The notes: generated by a model from the sequence alone, not told the origin. A stretch of DNA of 64,000 bases from Gonatopus flavifemur (GCA_018340375.1 JAFFJZ010000002.1:19300001-19364000); one strand, 5' to 3'. Positions 34,935-46,174 are shown, counted from the stretch's first letter. Numbers and translations: made by a program.

Positions 34935-35053
34935 TATATGAGAAATATCATGCACGTTGATTAATATCATTGAAGATCTTGGATAGGATTTTTCCTCTGA
35001 TTTTTCTAGTTCAAACTGCTTTCATGCGATAACATATCTTTGAAATTATACGT

Positions 35054-35290
35054 CACACGGAGAAGAAAACTTTCTGACGCAGCAAATCGAGGTATTATTT
35101 ACAGGATAGCAAATATTGTTGCTGCAGTAGCTCAAAATTCGCTGCCACAGCTAACTGGATTGCTGTCAGAGCAATATGATTAACTACAGCGGCAAATTTG
35201 TCAGTATTTATACAGGATAGGACAAAAAAGAATTAGCTGGAAGAGGGAAAATTTTTTGCTGCCATAGCTAAAAAATCGTAGTCGGAATTC
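35054..35290. mobile_element. Possible AGCTA/GCTGC-word MITE, one end
   Basis: Starts CACACGGAGAAGAAAAC and contains TTGCTGCAGTAGCT, GCTGCCACAGCTAA, GCTGCCATAGCTAA words in both orientations, like 23917-24209. No closing end found. Confidence 0.35.
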
Positions 35291-36177
35291 ATCCCATTAT
35301 ATCAAATTACACGATATATTGTTCATATGTTTCAAAAAAACAAATTTGGAAGTTTGTTCCATAGATTTTTTCAGTGGATTCTTAAAAAATTGTTGTGAAT
35401 TTTCAAATCCTTTTTATCAGGTGACAAATTTATAGAAAAATTTGTGGATTCCTAAACAATTTGAAAAGTATTTCATCGCACGCTTCTCCTAGGGAATTCA
35501 TGAATATTTTTTACAGTGTACTGCGTATAATCATGGAATATTGAGGGATTATTTAGTTATTTGAAAACACGGAGTGCTTGTAGGAAGTGATGAATTTAAT
35601 ATAATTTTCATTTGTAGATGACTCTTGAAATTTTCCACATTTCCAAAGAAGCGTCTTTCATCCCATCTTTCCATCATGTTTTTATTTCCACGGAACAGTT
35701 CATTCAAAGCTATAATTTCGAATTTCATGTAAACTCAAATGCAAATCACGCAAGTCTAGATGGGATTATTTTTTTTATATTTATTTAGAAAAAGAAATTA
35801 AAATCCGCTGTGTTCCACATACCAGCAATTATTGGAAATTTCAAAATCCTGCACCTGGTACAATAAGATGAAAAGTACATATAATCATATTTATAAATTA
35901 CAATTCTGTTGAGAAAAATAGTACAGTTATGCGTAATAAATCATTATACACGAGACTATCAATTGTACCAGATGACGTGAAAATCGAAAGGATGTCGCAA
36001 CACCGAATCAACAAAGAAATATCTGTATATATTTATGACATGCATATTGGAGTATGAATTCCGGATAATCGAATAAACCACATCCACTATCGAATGTAGG
36101 GATTTTTAAAAACTTGATGTCACGTTAACGAATTCGAAAAACCAGTTTTTCAAAAATTTATCATTCCCCTTTCATAG
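35291..36177. other. Unassigned spacer
   Basis: A TTTTTTACAGTGTA end-like sequence at 35507 has no partner. No gene. Confidence 0.4.
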
Positions 36178-36349
36178 GTGTACGAATTGTGATATGGTAG
36201 ACCTTGAACCAGATGTCCTCGTCTTTTACGATCGACATTGGCATCAACATCGCGGACCAATGCAGAAAGGGCAGATGAGAGGAAAAAGTTCTACACGGCG
36301 CGATGCATTAACGTCGGAAGAGAGAAAGAGAGACATTTATAAACGCTGA
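36178..36349 (+). CDS. Possible terminal coding exon, unknown product (low confidence)
   Basis: A usable acceptor (CCCCTTTCATAG) opens onto a 56-codon frame that ends in TGA at 36347-36349. The frame is clearly richer in G+C than its surroundings; the peptide is charged, begins CTNCDMVDLEPDV and ends ALTSEERKRDIYKR. I recognise no family. G+C richness continues to about 36480, so the block could instead be an untranslated or regulatory segment. Confidence 0.2.
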
Positions 36350-36897
36350 GAGCAAAACAAGAAAAATCTTATTAAGGCCAGAGAGGAGAAATCGCGCAGA
36401 CTGGGTCATCGTTCTCCAATCATCGTCGGAACATCATTCCGATCCGCCCAAACCGCACGTACTGACGCCTCGAGGTCCTTCGAGGCCGAAAATCAGCAAC
36501 CGAGAATACATGTGAATACGCACGTTCACGTATTTTGGTTTTCTCATGAGATTTGCATTCCTCTTCGGTTATCGATGATCCGTCTTTTATTCCGCTGACG
36601 TGTTCGATTCATGCAAAATTTAATATTTAGTCCTCTCGAGATGTTTACTTGTTATCTCATTTTCAAGAAATGTGCATTCATTGGTTATAATTCAAAAAAA
36701 AAAGGAGAAAAATATCATATTATTAATTTACAATGAAAAGAAAAAACAGATAATTTCAGAATAATAAAAAAACAAGTGATCATTATTTTCCACACTTTTG
36801 TGCCATCTTTCGGATAACTCGTGTATTCCGTTTCGAAAAGAGGATAGTGGTATCGAGTTGGATGAAGTCATTGATGCTTTTATCGACTTTCTCGAAA
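36350..36897. other. G+C-richer block, then spacer
   Basis: 36350-36490 is richer in G+C (CCTCGAGGTCCTTCGAGG palindrome at 36470). The rest is A+T-rich and unassigned. Confidence 0.35.
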
Positions 36898-37040
36898 TAG
36901 GGCTGGGGCTATGATATGACGTGATGTAATTTTATATTGAGATTGTATCAAGTTTCAATCGATATTTTATACAAATTCATAGAAACTTGATACAAATTTC
37001 ATATAAAATCACAGTGAGTCACATCATAGCCCCAACCCTG
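36898..37040. mobile_element. hAT-like palindromic MITE, imperfect 8-bp TSD
   Basis: Left end TAGGGCTGGGGCTATGAT, right end ATCATAGCCCCAACCCTG; paired TTTTATAT and TGTATCAAGTTTC blocks inside. Flanks TCTCGAAA and TCTCGAGT match in six of eight positions. 143 bp. Confidence 0.75.
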
Positions 37041-37214
37041 TCTCGAGTTACTTGTAATGGAAATCAATCGAATGATGATTGAGAGTTCCAAATAAGTTAT
37101 AATCTATAGATATTCTATGAATATTTTGTCAACATGCACAGAATATAACGATGAGATTGCTTGCAATATCCTATGAATCTTCATGAAATATACTAGAGGA
37201 GAATACTCTAAAGA

Positions 37215-38205
37215 CCCATGCAGGTGTTGCCAAGACTGAAAAAAATCCAAGCTTGTCCCAAGGTTGGCGCATGTGCCAGAAACAAACCTCCGTGAAGAAC
37301 AATTGGCTCAATATTGTTCCATGATTGTCCCGTTGTTTTCCCAATGGATAGTCAGTTATGGTACATTCGTTAATATTTTTGAAATGCCCAATCAGAAAAA
37401 TCCGTAACATGCCAATGTTGACAACAGGTGCAGTACAGTGCCAGTATTGGGTCTCCAACACTTGGTCAACACGTACGGGATACATAAAAATACAGTAACA
37501 TGCCTGTACTGATAAATCAGTCCTGAGAACTCAATACCGTCCAGGTACTAACCCAGTACTGGCCCTGCACTGATTGCGTATAATGGCATCAGTAATCAAT
37601 CCCCAGTACTGAAAAGCGTTATCATTCCAGACAAATGCCAGTACCCTGCCAGTCTTGGCTAGTACTGGTGCAGTACTGCGCTTGTTGTAAATTTCTGGTT
37701 GGGTGGTCCCTACATTTGGTACAAGCTTGGCACAAGCGTAAAAATCAAGCATTCGTCGAGAACAATTGTGTCAATATTGCCCACATGAGTGGCACAATGC
37801 TTATAAATATTAGTAAAATCTTATTAGTTTAGTTTGAGCATAATTCAACAATAGAATCAAATTTGATTGAAATATCGAAGAACACGAATTTTCCAATGAT
37901 CATACAAGCTTGTCCCAGTCTTGTCACATTTTCTCCGTCGTTTTAAGATAATTCATGTACGGTATTCTGAGGGAGAAAGTCATGAACTGAAATATGAATC
38001 AATTACTTTTTTCAGCCATATCTGCGATCAAGGAAGCATTGGTTGATGCTTGGGAAATGAATTGAACCGGGCCTGGCAGAACCACTGGCTCAAGCTTGTC
38101 CTGATCTTATCATTCCCAAGCCTGGGCCAAGTTTGGTAAATTGTTCAAGACAAATCTCGGCAGGTCTTGTGCCAGGCTTGGTCCATACACACATGGGGAT
38201 TTTCG
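37215..38205 (+). repeat. Inverted segmental repeat, copy A
   Basis: Collinear, inverted relative to 42775-44515. Shared landmarks include CCAAGCTTGTCCCAAGGTTG (37249), AGTCATGAACTGAAATATGA (37978), AAATTGTTCAAGACAA (38143) and CACACATGGGGATTTT (38187). Private insertion in this copy: 37387-37703. Interior is rich in CAAGCTTGG-type words. It may be an old, large non-autonomous element or a duplicated segment; no coding sequence is seen. Confidence 0.8.
37387..37703. mobile_element. CCC-type element of CCAGTACTGG words, TSD TG, empty site known
   Basis: Left end CCCAATCAGAAAAATC, right end read on the minus strand CCCAACCAGAAATTTAC, flanked by TG on both sides. Copy B has the uninterrupted sequence at 44336-44337 (CA on the plus strand), which fixes the 317-bp length and the 2-bp duplication. 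Interior: many CCAGTACTGG/GCACTG words in both orientations, as in 54356-56001. Confidence 0.92.
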
Positions 38206-38433
38206 ATAGATGCTCTGTAGAACATTTCGGACGTTGTGAGAACCTTCTACAGATATTCTGCAGTCACTGAACAATATGTTATCATACAGGGCTCCTGAAG
38301 ACCTCACAAAAATGTGTGAGAGGTCAGATATACCTTTCAGAAGGTTAATCTAAAGATATCAGAATGTTATCAGATGCGTCGATTTCTGAGGAAAATAAGA
38401 GATTGTGACATCAAATCCAAACGAACTCTTTAA

Positions 38434-38593
38434 CCCTCAGTGCACACACTGGGTTAGAGTAACCCTGCTTGTTTTTCAAACTTGCCGCATTCGAGAGGGT
38501 GTGTTTATTCGCAAATTTTTTGACAATCGATTCGACAGCGTAAAATGTCGTTGAAAAAGGTGTTGAAAAAACGGACGTTTGGTCCTTAACGGG
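38434..38593. mobile_element. TTAA-flanked (piggyBac-like) short element
   Basis: 160 bp between perfect TTAA copies (38430-38433 and 38594-38597). Starts CCCTCAGTGCACACACTGGG, ends CCTTAACGGG. The right end is similar to that of 2098-2362. Confidence 0.65.
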
Positions 38594-38646
38594 TTAAGAA
38601 TTCTTCATGAATTCTCTGAGGAGGTTTTTGAAAATTTTTCAGGGAC

Positions 38647-39197
38647 TAGGGTGACCAGACGTCTTGGTTTTTGACAATATTGGGGAGCGTCCCGGTTTTG
38701 ATTCGAAATGTTCCGATTTTTTTCGGAAACTATGAAATTTATATTTTATCGTTGGTAATTAATGAAAAGAAAATTATATTAAAAAGAGAGGCACTGGTGC
38801 TCAAATGGTTTTTCTCAAAAGAAATCCCAAAGTTCAAAAATTTATAAATTTCTCTCCGTCCCCAAGATGAGTAAATCATGATGCATTTTTTCTGTGATAC
38901 AAAGAAAATACGTTCATTGAGCTTTTTCAATTTCATCCTTTTCTTTTCTTCGAGGAAACTGGGGAGGGGGGGGGGCATATAGTAATTTTGAAACTTCGGA
39001 ATTCCCTTGAAGAAGAAGGGTTGCCGTTTATCGGGTTAGGAGAAGAGTGGTCCGAATAGAAAAATTTTCAAAATTATATATAATTTATATAAAGAGCATA
39101 ATCAATTTTATGAAAAATTATATACAATTTCGAAAATTCTTCCACTCTGGGGGAACTGTCCCGGTTTCGCACCTCGACGATCTGGTCACCCTACCTG
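38647..39197. mobile_element. hAT-like element, 8-bp TSD TCAGGGAC
   Basis: Left end TAGGGTGACCAGACGTC, right end GATCTGGTCACCCTACCTG; subterminal GTCCCGG blocks face each other. Perfect 8-bp direct repeat TCAGGGAC at 38639-38646 and 39198-39205. GGGTGACCAGACGTCCCGG-type ends are widespread in animal DNA transposons. A decayed copy of the 120-bp CCCGAGTGG MITE is nested inside. No transposase ORF. Confidence 0.82.
39052..39141. mobile_element. Decayed copy of the 120-bp CCCGAGTGG MITE, nested
   Basis: Left part CCGAATAGAAAAATTTTC, right part GAAAATTCTTCCACTCTGGG, A/T-only centre with ATTATATATAA, as in 34815-34934. Confidence 0.7.
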
Positions 39198-39205
39198 TCA
39201 GGGAC

Positions 39206-42088
39206 TGTGGGATGAATTTTATAGAAATGGATCAGTTTCATCAAGGAAGCGAGGTGTTTCTCCCAGTAAGAATCAAGAATCATTATTCGAAGTATTTCCC
39301 CCCAGACAGCACTGAGACGTTTTGTGAACACTCACAAAACGTTTTATGACGTTTTGAAAAGGTCGCGTGTATGTTTTTAAAACATAAAACATGAAAATGT
39401 CCTGGTTTCTTTTATTTATATTCTCACAAAACGTGATGAGCACATGATGAATTTGTCTTTATAAATCATCAAATTGATGATATATCTGCGGATATTTTAA
39501 TTTAAAACAAATCCTAAATCAATCATGTTCAAATAAAATGATCTTGCGTGTAATAAATTACACGTATAAGCTTATGAAGTGCTGGATCCAATGGAAAATA
39601 GTTCGACTCTAAAGCGCTTTTTAATATCTTTGTTTCACTCTCTACAATATGTGTATTTTCATGATTTTTCATGTTCTGCAATGATAATCAGTTGATCATG
39701 TGGAAAACAATATGGTTTTACTATTTTTTGATGTATTAGTCATGTATTGAACTGTGAATATGAATGATTTGTAGGTTGGCGTTGGTTAGCGACGAAATGG
39801 GGAATTTTTATGAATCATATAAATGTTTCGACAATGTAAGTTTTCAAAATGTTTTAGAAACATAATTGTTGGAATCAGAGGTCAGGAAACCACGGACACG
39901 TTTCTCAAATATTCCGAACACCTACAGTGCCGTCTGGGTCCGATCTTTCTTTCATCATTAAAATATTGCTGAAAACACAGAACTATAACACGTGTTCTTA
40001 AAATTATTAGGAAATAAAGAAAACCTTGGGAAACTTTTCTACTACGATCGTATTAGTGACCGTTAACACTAATCACGAGAGATTACTAGAATCGCATACA
40101 CAGCGTTATGGGTCAATAGACCAATTACTATTGCGGCATCGAAGGACATGTTTCAAGTGTGATCGTCAATGGAGGAAAAGTAAAGTTACAATCCTGTGAA
40201 AAAATAATTATGAATGTATAAAAGTCTTGTTTGGATTTCTATCAGTAATTCACAATTACATGCACATAACCACACGGATTAACTTCTTTTGTTATTTTCT
40301 CTATAAACAAGAAGAGATGATCATTCATCGATTCGATATGATCATTTATAATATAAATAAGAACGTCGTTGAAATAGCGATATCAACAACGAATTAGCGA
40401 GAGCGAGTACTACTGTTGATCAACGACAGATGTAAAATATGAAAGATCATCAACGTGTATGAAAGCGACTTATGATTTCGAATGGTCTTTGCGAGTGAAT
40501 TGCAAGAAAATGTGTAATTAAATTTCTCATTGATGGCAGAATTAACCTCTTCATTGGAACTTTTTAGATCATGGATGATAATCGCGTGCCGAACAATGAT
40601 TCTCGACAAGTTCCGTCAAGATGCCAGAAAATGATTCTGTCGAGTGTCTGATCAAAAAATGTGAAATTCTGAACCTGAACGATGAACATTCTCTTCTCAC
40701 TTTGACAGTATGGAAATAATTAATCATCTTCTAAATATCTAACCAACAACAATCATTTCTCACCGATCGAAACAAAATTTCAATGTGTAACGTTACTTTC
40801 ATCGCGCTGCAACGTTTTTTCACGCCACGCGAGCAGAAATACCGGTCAGAAGAGTGCACCAATACATGCATCCGATCATAGAAACACGTCCATGTAATGA
40901 GATCAAATTGAGCTATAACGGCAACAAGACAATGCGCAAAGTAGATCACTGCTTAGCCATCACATTGGCGATTCTTTGCCAATAATAATGGCATTATAGC
41001 GGCTGATGGTACACAGAGTATTACATGACCAGACCTTGCGATAAACGCTTTACAAATGAGTAGGTATGTATCACAGATAATCATGGCATTGCATTACTCT
41101 CTACGCACACTAGGTGGTTCATAATTTTCAATGAATAACACGGATTTATCTGAAGCAAAACAAACACAGTCATTTTCCAAACAACATTGAAAGTTCTTGG
41201 AGAAAACCATGAGAAGCTTTCAGTTTTTGAAAAAATCATTCCAAGCAAAGAACGATGAAAATTAATCAAAAAAAAATATGCGACACGATCATCCTGCACC
41301 AGTGATTTTCATGGTAATTTTTAAAATTGAATCATTCAAAAAATAGTGCTATATAAAAATCGTGACAAGAGTGACAAAACTTTTTTTTCACCTCAAGGCC
41401 ATTTACTGTTCATTAAAAAGTCACTTCTCTTAAAAACTCTACCTTCTCAATTTTTTCGAAAACGTTAATTTCATCCAGTTAATTAGGCGATAAAAAGAAT
41501 TTATGAACTTGTTTTAGGATTCTTGGTATTTAATCGTTGTCGTGAAGTATTCTCAGAAAAACAGCATGCTCCAACCACCCTATTCAATCGATATGAGCGT
41601 CCCACTTACCCTTTAAAAAGCAAGATTCAAGATAACATGAATTTTGATATTCTCAGTTATCACTTCAAAAATTGATACAGGTTGCGATTCATCCAGTACC
41701 GTAAATCAATATTCAGATATGAATTTTACTCGCTGAATAATCGCTGTGTGGTTTAATGATTCATTCCTCCTCAAAATGGTGGTCTATATTGTTGGTTGCA
41801 AGGTTATGGAATTAATTATATCGCACTTATCAACAGTTTTTGGAGATTTCAGAGAATTAACCTATACAACACCGAAAATTTCATCAAGATTGCGGAAATC
41901 TAATATTTGAAGTCTAATATTGGAATCTAATACTGTTTCCCAAGTCCCCTCAGAAACATTTCAATGTCCTTCAATCTCACATTTCATACAATATTTCCAA
42001 ATTATTTCTGAAGTATTTCAACAACATTTATAAATTATTTCATCGTAATATTTCTCTTGTGATGTATCTAAGACTTCGCGAACAGCTA
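39206..42088. other. Unassigned spacer (about 2.9 kb)
   Basis: Longest stretch in the middle of the window without a delimitable repeat. ORFs up to 72 codons only, none recognisable. Confidence 0.45.
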
Positions 42089-42346
42089 CATGGAGAAAAA
42101 AGACGTTTTAGATATTACTACATTTTTTACTAAAATAGCAGCATAAGTGACATAGTATAATTTTTACAACACAGTGTATAGGAAAAATTATTCCCTAATG
42201 ATTTGAAAAATCGTTTAATTTGACGCAACTTCACATCATGAAGCATGAATTTTTATTACACTGTGTTGTAAAAATTATACTACATCACTTATGCTGCTAC
42301 TTTAGTACGAAATGTAATAATATTTAAAACCAAATTTCTCTCCGTG
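42089..42346. mobile_element. 258-bp palindromic MITE, CATGGAG/CACGGAG ends, TSD TA
   Basis: Left end CATGGAGAAAAAAGACG, right end CAAATTTCTCTCCGTG. Long paired block GTATAATTTTTACAACACAG and complement, plus AGCAGCATAAGTGA and complement. TA on both sides. Confidence 0.9.
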
Positions 42347-42774
42347 TAACATTTCAGTTGATACATGTCTGACATATTTCTGTAAGTCGATATTGAAACG
42401 TGATGAAGGTGGAAGATTGAAATGTAGTTGGAATATCACTGAAATCTATGGGGTGCTGTATGGGTTTGCGATGGTATAAGACGCTTCTGAGAGGAAAGAA
42501 AATTTACTTGCCGATATGGCAAATCATTTCACTGAATCAGCAAAAAGTTTGCACTCATTAAGAGGTTTTCTTCCAATGTTGCTGAAGTTTGAATCGTTTA
42601 TTGAAACGAATTGGTGATCGACTAACAAAATACTCAGCTGTTAAAGACCCCAATTCTTGTAGTTCACTGCATATCATATTTTGAATGATATTTTCAGTTG
42701 TAAGGAGTTAATTCGAAAATATAAGCATCGATGATTCATCAGATTTTCTGAGTTTGAACTTTCGTTACGTTTCT
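42347..42774. other. Unassigned spacer
   Basis: No gene; GATATGGCAAATC/AGCAAAAAGTTTGC words near 42510-42560 hint at an old repeat. Confidence 0.35.
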
Positions 42775-43349
42775 ACCCATGTGTGTACGGACCAATGGCC
42801 CAATGATGGCCCAAGCCTGGCACAAGACCTGCCGAGACTTGTCTTGAACAATTTACCAAACTTGGCCCAGACTTGGAAATTATAAGATCAGGACAAGCTT
42901 GGACCAGTGGTTTTGCTGGGCCCGGTCCAATTCATTCACCATGAAATTTTTGAAAAACGTGATTTTTAGTTTCCTTCCATTCAAAACGAAGTTCAAAAAA
43001 CGTTATCGTGTTTCGTCCTAATTTATTCATTCATTTATTTATTTATTTATCTCAACAAATTATTTATTTATCCAAAAATTTATTCATACACACATGGTGC
43101 CTGATTTGAATGGATGGTAGCAACATTTAACTACTCTCAAAAACAAAAAATGAGACACATCAGGATTTCGAGCACAATTAGAACCGTTCAGAGATTGGTC
43201 TTTTTGAGGTTGACTATCAGGATCTACAGACATAGAAGGATCCGCATCCTAATCAGAGTCCTCCTATTTTTTACTTCGTACCGTGCTTACTTTAACCTAT
43301 AAAATACGTATGGAACGCTCTCTTTAATGAAAATGTTATTACGTTTTAA

Positions 43350-43802
43350 CCCTCAGCTGCCACACTGGGGTCAGACTGACCCCAACATGATTCAATCTTG
43401 AATTACCATCAAGAAACTCAATAATTCGAACTCTTCGCGCAATCCTGCGCCACTTTAGAGTTTCTTCACTTTACTCCACCCTAGCGTGACATGATTGTCC
43501 ATGTTTCATATAATTCTTTTCCATGATACAGTGATAATTTCATTTAGAAGCGAAAATATACCTATCGATCGATGAAAAGAAGCGATGCATGTGTGCTACA
43601 CACATAATTTTTTCACAAATTCGAAATTAATTTTCCTTTAGGGAAATCATTTGACTGAAAATGAGAATAGTTTTAGTACTCTCTAAAATTTTTCCAAGAT
43701 GTATTTACGCATAGCTTGGCTTTGGTGTACATTTACAGTTGGGGTCATAATCGACCCCAGTGTGGCAGCTATGTTACACTGGCGAAGTGTGGCAGCTAAG
43801 GG
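43350..43802. mobile_element. piggyBac-like MITE, TSD TTAA
   Basis: Perfect TTAA at 43346-43349 and 43803-43806. Left end CCCTCAGCTGCCACACTGGG, right end CGAAGTGTGGCAGCTAAGGG. A second CCCCAGTGTGGCAGCT block lies just inside the right end. TTAA target and CCC ends are piggyBac-like traits. 453 bp, no transposase. Confidence 0.88.
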
Positions 43803-43821
43803 TTAAGTTAGTAATTCTTGC

Positions 43822-43880
43822 CTTGAAAATGCCCAGTATCTGGGCGAAACGTTGGCTTTTGCAATAAAAAAGCACTGCTC
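43822..43880 (+). ncRNA. Hammerhead-like / retroelement 3'-end motif
   Basis: TTGAAAATGCCCAGTATCTG followed by GGCGAAACGTTGGC and CAATAAAAAAGC. The stem GCCCAG-TATC-CTGGGC followed by GAAAC resembles stem II and the conserved GAAA of hammerhead ribozymes found at the ends of Penelope-like elements. The CUGAUGA core is not intact (CTTGAAAA), so activity is unlikely. The A-rich tail fits a retroelement 3' end. Confidence 0.35.
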
Positions 43881-44516
43881 AGCTAATTGAATTGTTTCTC
43901 CGTTAATTGATGGCATAAATGATATGGATGAGAAAAGTAATTGATCTATATTTCAGTTCATGAGTTTCTCCCTCAGAATACCGTACATGGATTATCTTGA
44001 AACATGAATTATCGAATAACGTTCTTCAAAATCAGTTGATCTCCGTGTATGGTTACATTCAACAGTATCCTATTACCATCAAGTGAAGTTCTATCCTCAC
44101 TTAGATCAATGAAATCTAGTTTGGCGTGTAAAACTAGTGTGTAGGATTAATTATGGTCAGAAGATCGGGCCAGTCCTGGCCCGATGGTTACCCCCAAGTC
44201 TTCAGCCATTGTGAATTCAAAATTCAGTCAATATTCATAAACATTGTGCCACTCATGTGGGCAATATTGGCACAATTGTTCTCAACGAATGCTCGATTTT
44301 TACACTTGTGCCAAGCTTGTATGAAATGTAGTAACCATTTCAAAAATAGTAACAAATGTACCATGACTGACTATCCATTAGGAACAACGGGACAATCATG
44401 GAACAATATTGGGCCAATTCCACGTTCTCCACGGAGGTTTGTTTCTGACACATGTGCCAACCTTGGGACAAGCTTGGATTTTTTTCAATACCTGCATGGG
44501 TATAAACGATTCAAGT

Positions 44517-44955
44517 TCCAGAAAAATTTCTTCTGACAAGAACAAAACGTCGTTTTGTCCAGCCGATAAGGAGACATTTTTTCTATACGAATAAAATTCA
44601 CTACACGGAGAGAAGAGAATGGTAATATTCACCATGTTAACATATCATTCGGTCTCATTTTATATGGAATCGTGATTGTTACTATGTGAGAATAGAATTC
44701 TTTACCATTTTTCTGGTAGGAATATATATGTAGCATAGTAATTATTACCAGAAAAATGGTAAAAAATTCTATTCTCACATAGTAACAATCACGATATTAT
44801 ATAATGTAAGACCGAATACTATGTCAGCATGGTAAATATTACCATTCTTTCCTCTCCGTGTAGGCATAAAAAAATTGTACTCGAATCAAGGAAATCCTGT
44901 TTCGTCGGCGGGAAAAAACTACGTTTTGTTCTTGTCAGAAGAAAATCTTTCTGTG
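44517..44955. mobile_element. Outer palindrome split by a MITE
   Basis: CCAGAAAAATTTCTTCTGAC at the left faces GTCAGAAGAAAATCTTTCTG at the right; further paired AAGAACAAAACGT and CCGA[T/C][A/G]A blocks. The loop is occupied by the MITE at 44604-44860. Outer TSD not established. Confidence 0.75.
44604..44860. mobile_element. 257-bp palindromic MITE, CACGGAGAG ends, TSD TA, nested
   Basis: CACGGAGAGAAGAGAATGGT faces ACCATTCTTTCCTCTCCGTG. Long inner stem: GTGATTGTTACTATGTGAGA and its complement, TTACCATTTTTCTGGTA and complement. TA on both sides. Confidence 0.92.
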
Positions 44956-45307
44956 AGTATGCTGTTATAGCAAAAATCTTGCTCGTCGAGCAAGCGCTTT
45001 TCGATCCGGCAATTCAAGATTGTAGGTATACCAACTATTAGAAAATTTGCTGAATTAGCGAATATTTTACCATAAAAGCAGATATTTTGTCAATTCCAGC
45101 GAAGCAAATTTTTGAAAATCGCTATTTCAGCCAAATCTCTCCTCTGCGTGTGTGCGTGTTAAATAATACACTGGAATTTAATACGAAATGGTTTATAGAA
45201 TATTATATTTCCACATTGAATTTGATAATAATTATTCTTCAATTCAATATTAATGATCAAATTCTAAAATTTCTTTCCGAAATGTAACAATGATTTATCA
45301 TCATTCT

Positions 45308-45541
45308 CAGTAGCGTTTATTCTCAGGCTAAACGACATTTCGCCTAGGTTCTAGGCATTCACGAGTTTACAACGATCGTAAGAGAGTCGATTTAACGATT
45401 TCTAGTCAATCCGCGATAGCGATGAGGGTTTGGGATATGGCGACCGAATCTCCGTCCCTCTTACGATCGTTGTAACCTCGTAAATGCCCAGAATCCAGGC
45501 GAGACGTGCGTCGATTAGTCGTTCATAAACGCTCCTACTAC
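45308..45541. repeat. Inverted pair of retroelement-3'-end-like sequences
   Basis: Arms 45308-45395 and 45445-45541 pair through TTACAACGATCGTAAGAG and complement. Each arm carries, pointing outward, an AATGCCYAGAAYCYAGGCGA motif followed by AATAAACGC or ATAAACGC, comparable with 43822-43880. Inverted end-to-end copies are common for Penelope-like elements; that is inference only. Confidence 0.5.
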
Positions 45542-45955
45542 TCGTAAACGGGGGTACTTTTTGGGAATGAAAATAACTTTTCATTCGGGCGTCTACCAAT
45601 CAATTTAATGACTTATTAAATCTCAAGAATATATTATTAAAATCAAGAACTAAATTCTCTACTTTGAACTGATTGTGTTCTTTATAAATTCTTTTAGGAT
45701 TATCCTGGGACTGTGGTGCTGTGTGGGAATATTCTTTTGAAGTTTCAGGTAGATTTTTCTGAAAGTGTTGGTGTCATAAAATTGGTCTCCACGTATCTGT
45801 TCGAAAGTGTTCTTCAAATCCGAATAGTGAACAATTTCAAATGATTGCACTGAGAGAACTCATTGATTGACATCAAGGAGAAAATTTAGGTTACCTGGGC
45901 TGAAATATTGTTTATTGCAACAGAAGTTCTCAGTTGAAAGGATTGACTACAAGTA

Positions 45956-46148
45956 GAGTAAATTAGGGTAAGATGACGCACTTTCTCGCTGCACTACAGC
46001 ACGGAATAAGACATCAAACCTCATTTACTGGAGGAAAATTTGAAGATTGTAATTGAATCTTCATATTTTTTTGGGGTAAAAGAGGTTTGATGTATTATTT
46101 TATGCTGTAGAGGAGCGGGAAAGTGCGTCGTCTCACCCCCATTTACCC
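45956..46148. mobile_element. MITE-like palindrome, G[A/G]GTAAAT ends, TSD TA
   Basis: Left GAGTAAATTAGGGTAAGATG, right CACCCCCATTTACCC; paired GACGCACTTTC and ACATCAAACCTC blocks. TA on both sides. It ends 26 bases before the acceptor of the candidate exon at 46175. Confidence 0.75.
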
Positions 46149-46174
46149 TATAACAATTGAGGTCGTTTTTCCAG

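Larger units (their letters stand above)
42775..44515 (-). repeat. Inverted segmental repeat, copy B
   Basis: Reverse complement of copy A with the same landmarks (CCCATGTGTGTACGGACCAA at 42777; CTCAGAATACCGTACATG at 43972; CAACCTTGGGACAAGCTTGG at 44459). Between about 42945 and 43930 it holds material absent from copy A, including a TTAA-flanked element (43350-43802), a retroelement-3'-like motif (43822-43880) and an (ATTT)n tract near 43020-43060. Confidence 0.8.
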
